Origin: Alphaproteobacteria bacterium UBA7691
GTDB taxonomy: Bacteria > Pseudomonadota > Alphaproteobacteria > Ferrovibrionales > Ferrovibrionaceae
Assembly (NCBI GenBank): GCA_002482765.1
Contig: DLGP01000111.1
Span: forward strand, 1 to 35,004
DNA length: 35,004 nucleotides
Direction of reading: 5' to 3'
Shown here piece by piece: positions 33,633 through 35,004 of the stretch (within the stretch, counting starts at the first letter, position 1; every line of letters begins with the position of its first letter). Under the pieces are notes generated by a model. That model made no database searches, was not told the origin of the DNA, and worked only from the letters and a program-made list of their open reading frames with translations. The translations under genes were made by a program, and so were the position numbers.

Positions 33633-34147
33633 CACAAGTAACGTGCGAGTGGTTCCTCGGCAAAAATCTGCCCGGCCATGAACATATCCACGTCTTCGCC
33701 ATTGGCCGCCAGGGGCAGCCAGATCGCCTCGTAATCATACCAGCGGTCGTCATAACAATCGGCATTGCGGATCAGCAACGGCGCCGGATCGGCGGTCAAT
33801 GCGCCCAGGCGGGCCAGGATCAGGCGGCGATAGTCGCTTGGCGGCAGGTCGTTCAGCACCTTGCTGGTGGCGTCATAGCCGGCCCGGGTGGCAATGTCGC
33901 TGCCGACCAGGCGGAAGCGGTATCTTGGTTCGGCGGCGGCCGGTTCCGGCAGCCGTTCAAACAGCACGATGTTGCCCAGGGCATAGCGCATCTGCAACGG
34001 ATCAAGGTCGGCGCGGGCGGGAAAGCGCCGGCTGCCGCGCTGCGCCAGCCAGTATTCCAGCAATTGCCTGATCGCCGGATTTTGGCAATCCGCCGGTTTG
34101 GCATCCCGGATCTGCTCCCCGTCGCCTGGATAGGGCTTGGCTTCCAT
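33632..34147 (-). CDS. Stand-alone PAS_5 protein, copy 4
   Basis: This 171-residue PAS_5-type protein has an N-terminal polar stretch, then LLEYWLAQRGSRRFPARADL with DPLQMRYALGNIVL, followed by the beta core PRYRFRLVGSDIATRAGYD and a C-terminal strand ending PLAANGEDVDMFMAG. This fits the family's YW, R-x-x-(I/L)DP and YRLVG signature best of the five. No other domain is present. AGGAGG lies upstream of the ATG. It is translationally coupled to the FemAB-like gene behind it and diverges from the small membrane protein. Confidence 0.85.
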   Translation of the reverse strand: MEAKPYPGDGEQIRDAKPADCQNPAIRQLLEYWLAQRGSRRFPARADLDPLQMRYALGNIVLFERLPEPAAAEPRYRFRLVGSDIATRAGYDATSKVLNDLPPSDYRRLILARLGALTADPAPLLIRNADCYDDRWYDYEAIWLPLAANGEDVDMFMAGQIFAEEPLARYL

Positions 34148-34191
34148 TGCAGCCTGTTCCTCCTATGCCCGAATATCTTATAACCAGTATC

Positions 34192-34407
34192 ATGGCTTGG
34201 ATTCGACTGCCGTCGCGCTGGCGCGGCCCTGAACCTGTTCACGGCTACGTGATCCCGGCGCCGCGCCTGACCCGGCATGCGCTGCGCCGTTTCCTGCTCT
34301 GGGCCTTGCTGCCCTTCCTGCTGCTCTGCCTGGCCGGCGACCTGCTGCTCTACTGGCTGTTCCGGGAATTCCTCGGCCGCTGTTACGGTCTGTTGTGCTT
34401 CTTCTGA
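34192..34407 (+). CDS. Small membrane protein, unrecognised
   Basis: This hypothetical protein of 71 residues has one strongly hydrophobic segment, FLLWALLPFLLLCLAGDLLL plus YWLF, flanked by basic residues, and ends GRCYGLLCFF. The N-terminal half is polar with several Pro and Arg. Upstream ATG 34165 in frame would add nine residues; neither has a good ribosome-binding site. A TATAAC at 34179-34184 lies so close to the ATG that transcription and translation could begin together, which is speculative. It sits between two PAS_5 genes; function unknown. Confidence 0.55.
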   Translation: MAWIRLPSRWRGPEPVHGYVIPAPRLTRHALRRFLLWALLPFLLLCLAGDLLLYWLFREFLGRCYGLLCFF

Positions 34408-34428
34408 TCCGGCAGTTATGCTGACGCT

Positions 34429-34944
34429 ATGGAAACCGCAAGCTGTCTTTGCCCGGATCGGGTGATATCCAGTTGGCAGATCGCACCGCGCACGGCCGGT
34501 GGCCAGGCAATCTGGCGCTATTGGCTGGCAAAGCGCGCGGCGGTTGGCACCAGGCTGCCCGGGCGGGGCGATATCGATCCGTCGGACATGCTGGATTTCC
34601 TGCCCAATGTTTTCCTGGTCGATGTCACCCCGCTGCCCAGCGGCCGGCTTGGCTTTCGCTATCGCCTGGCCGGCACCGGCATGCGCTATATCATGGGCGG
34701 CGAGATCGGCGGCAAAAGCTTGAGCGAAGCCTTGCTGCCCGATGTGGCGCGAGCTTTTGAGCAGGCCTATGCGGCGGTAAGCCGCCGTGGCGAGCCGTTG
34801 CAGAATAACGGCGATGCCTTCTGGGAGAAGGCGCGTGGTTTCCTACAGGTGGAAACCCTGCTGTTGCCGCTGGCCGGGCCGGATGGGGCGGTGGCCATGC
34901 TGCTCGGCCATTGCGCCTTGGAAGCGGCCGGCGCTGACAGGTGA
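34429..34944 (+). CDS. Stand-alone PAS_5 protein, copy 5
   Basis: This 171-residue PAS_5-type protein reads QAIWRYWLAKRAAVGTRLPG, then RGDIDPSDMLDFLPNVFLVD, LGFRYRLAGTGMRYIMGGEI and a C-terminal LLLPLAGPDGAVAMLLG strand, with the IDP and YRLAG signatures clear. It has no attached output domain. It starts 21 nt after the small membrane protein on the same strand, so co-transcription is likely. The following hairpin lacks a T-tract on this strand. Confidence 0.87.
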   Translation: METASCLCPDRVISSWQIAPRTAGGQAIWRYWLAKRAAVGTRLPGRGDIDPSDMLDFLPNVFLVDVTPLPSGRLGFRYRLAGTGMRYIMGGEIGGKSLSEALLPDVARAFEQAYAAVSRRGEPLQNNGDAFWEKARGFLQVETLLLPLAGPDGAVAMLLGHCALEAAGADR

Positions 34945-34956
34945 AGCCCAGGCATG

Positions 34957-34980
34957 AAAAAACCCGCCTTTCGGCGGGGC
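34957..34980 (-). terminator. Intrinsic terminator for a minus-strand gene beyond the right edge
   Basis: CCCGCC (34963-34968) pairs with GGCGGG (34973-34978) around TTTC. On the minus strand the stem is followed by six T (A-run 34957-34962). A transcript entering from the right edge would end here. Confidence 0.75.
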
Positions 34981-35004
34981 CAGACTGCTGACAAACCCCG
35001 TCAT

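Overview
This is a GC-rich chromosomal segment, most likely from an alphaproteobacterium of the Rhodospirillales type. Four things suggest this: a groESL operon with a CIRCE-like operator, an F0 ATP synthase operon (I-a-c-b'-b) carried without the F1 genes, a phosphorylation-rich signalling block, and five copies of the small stand-alone PAS domain of the PAS_5/PF07310 type that is expanded in that order. Genus cannot be read from the sequence. I see no tRNA, rRNA, CRISPR array, insertion sequence or integrase.

Layout. 1-730: start of groEL and complete groES on the minus strand, with promoter and operator. 845-7511 (+): a membrane GGDEF-EAL protein, a D-threonine aldolase/D-serine dehydratase-like PLP enzyme whose frame runs through into the next gene, a membrane histidine kinase and a PAS_5 protein. 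7522-11244: a hotdog thioesterase (-), rsmB (+), a two-gene antitoxin-like module with an autoregulatory-looking operator (-), and a YbdK-type carboxylate-amine ligase (-). 11393-14464 (+): an MFS/spermidine synthase-like fusion and a short-chain dehydrogenase. 14547-20473 (+): a tight run of coaBC, dut, an Rrf2 regulator, cysK, a MoeB/ThiF-type E1, two tandem PAS_5 genes and an isocitrate lyase/PEP mutase family enzyme. 20474-20967: a palindrome-rich gap with a possible 20-codon ORF and the atp promoter. 20968-23346 (+): F0 genes and a terminator. 23402-26198 (-): a methyltransferase, a Gfo/Idh/MocA oxidoreductase and a DEAD-box protein lacking its second helicase domain. 26848-31047 (+): rpmI, rplT, pheS, pheT. 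31049-34147 (-): speE, speD with a strongly structured upstream region, a FemAB/GNAT-like transferase and a PAS_5 gene. 34192-34944 (+): a small membrane protein and a fifth PAS_5 gene. A terminator at the right edge belongs to a minus-strand gene outside the window.

How it fits together. Housekeeping operons (chaperonin, ATP synthase, translation, polyamine, CoA/dUTP, cysteine) are interleaved with sensory genes. The PAS_5 genes sit beside a histidine kinase, inside the cysteine operon, and on both sides of a small membrane protein. The least explained elements are the structured region before speD, the overlapping two-gene module at 9310-10088, the small ORF with a perfect inverted repeat at 20493-20598, and the PAS_5 set.
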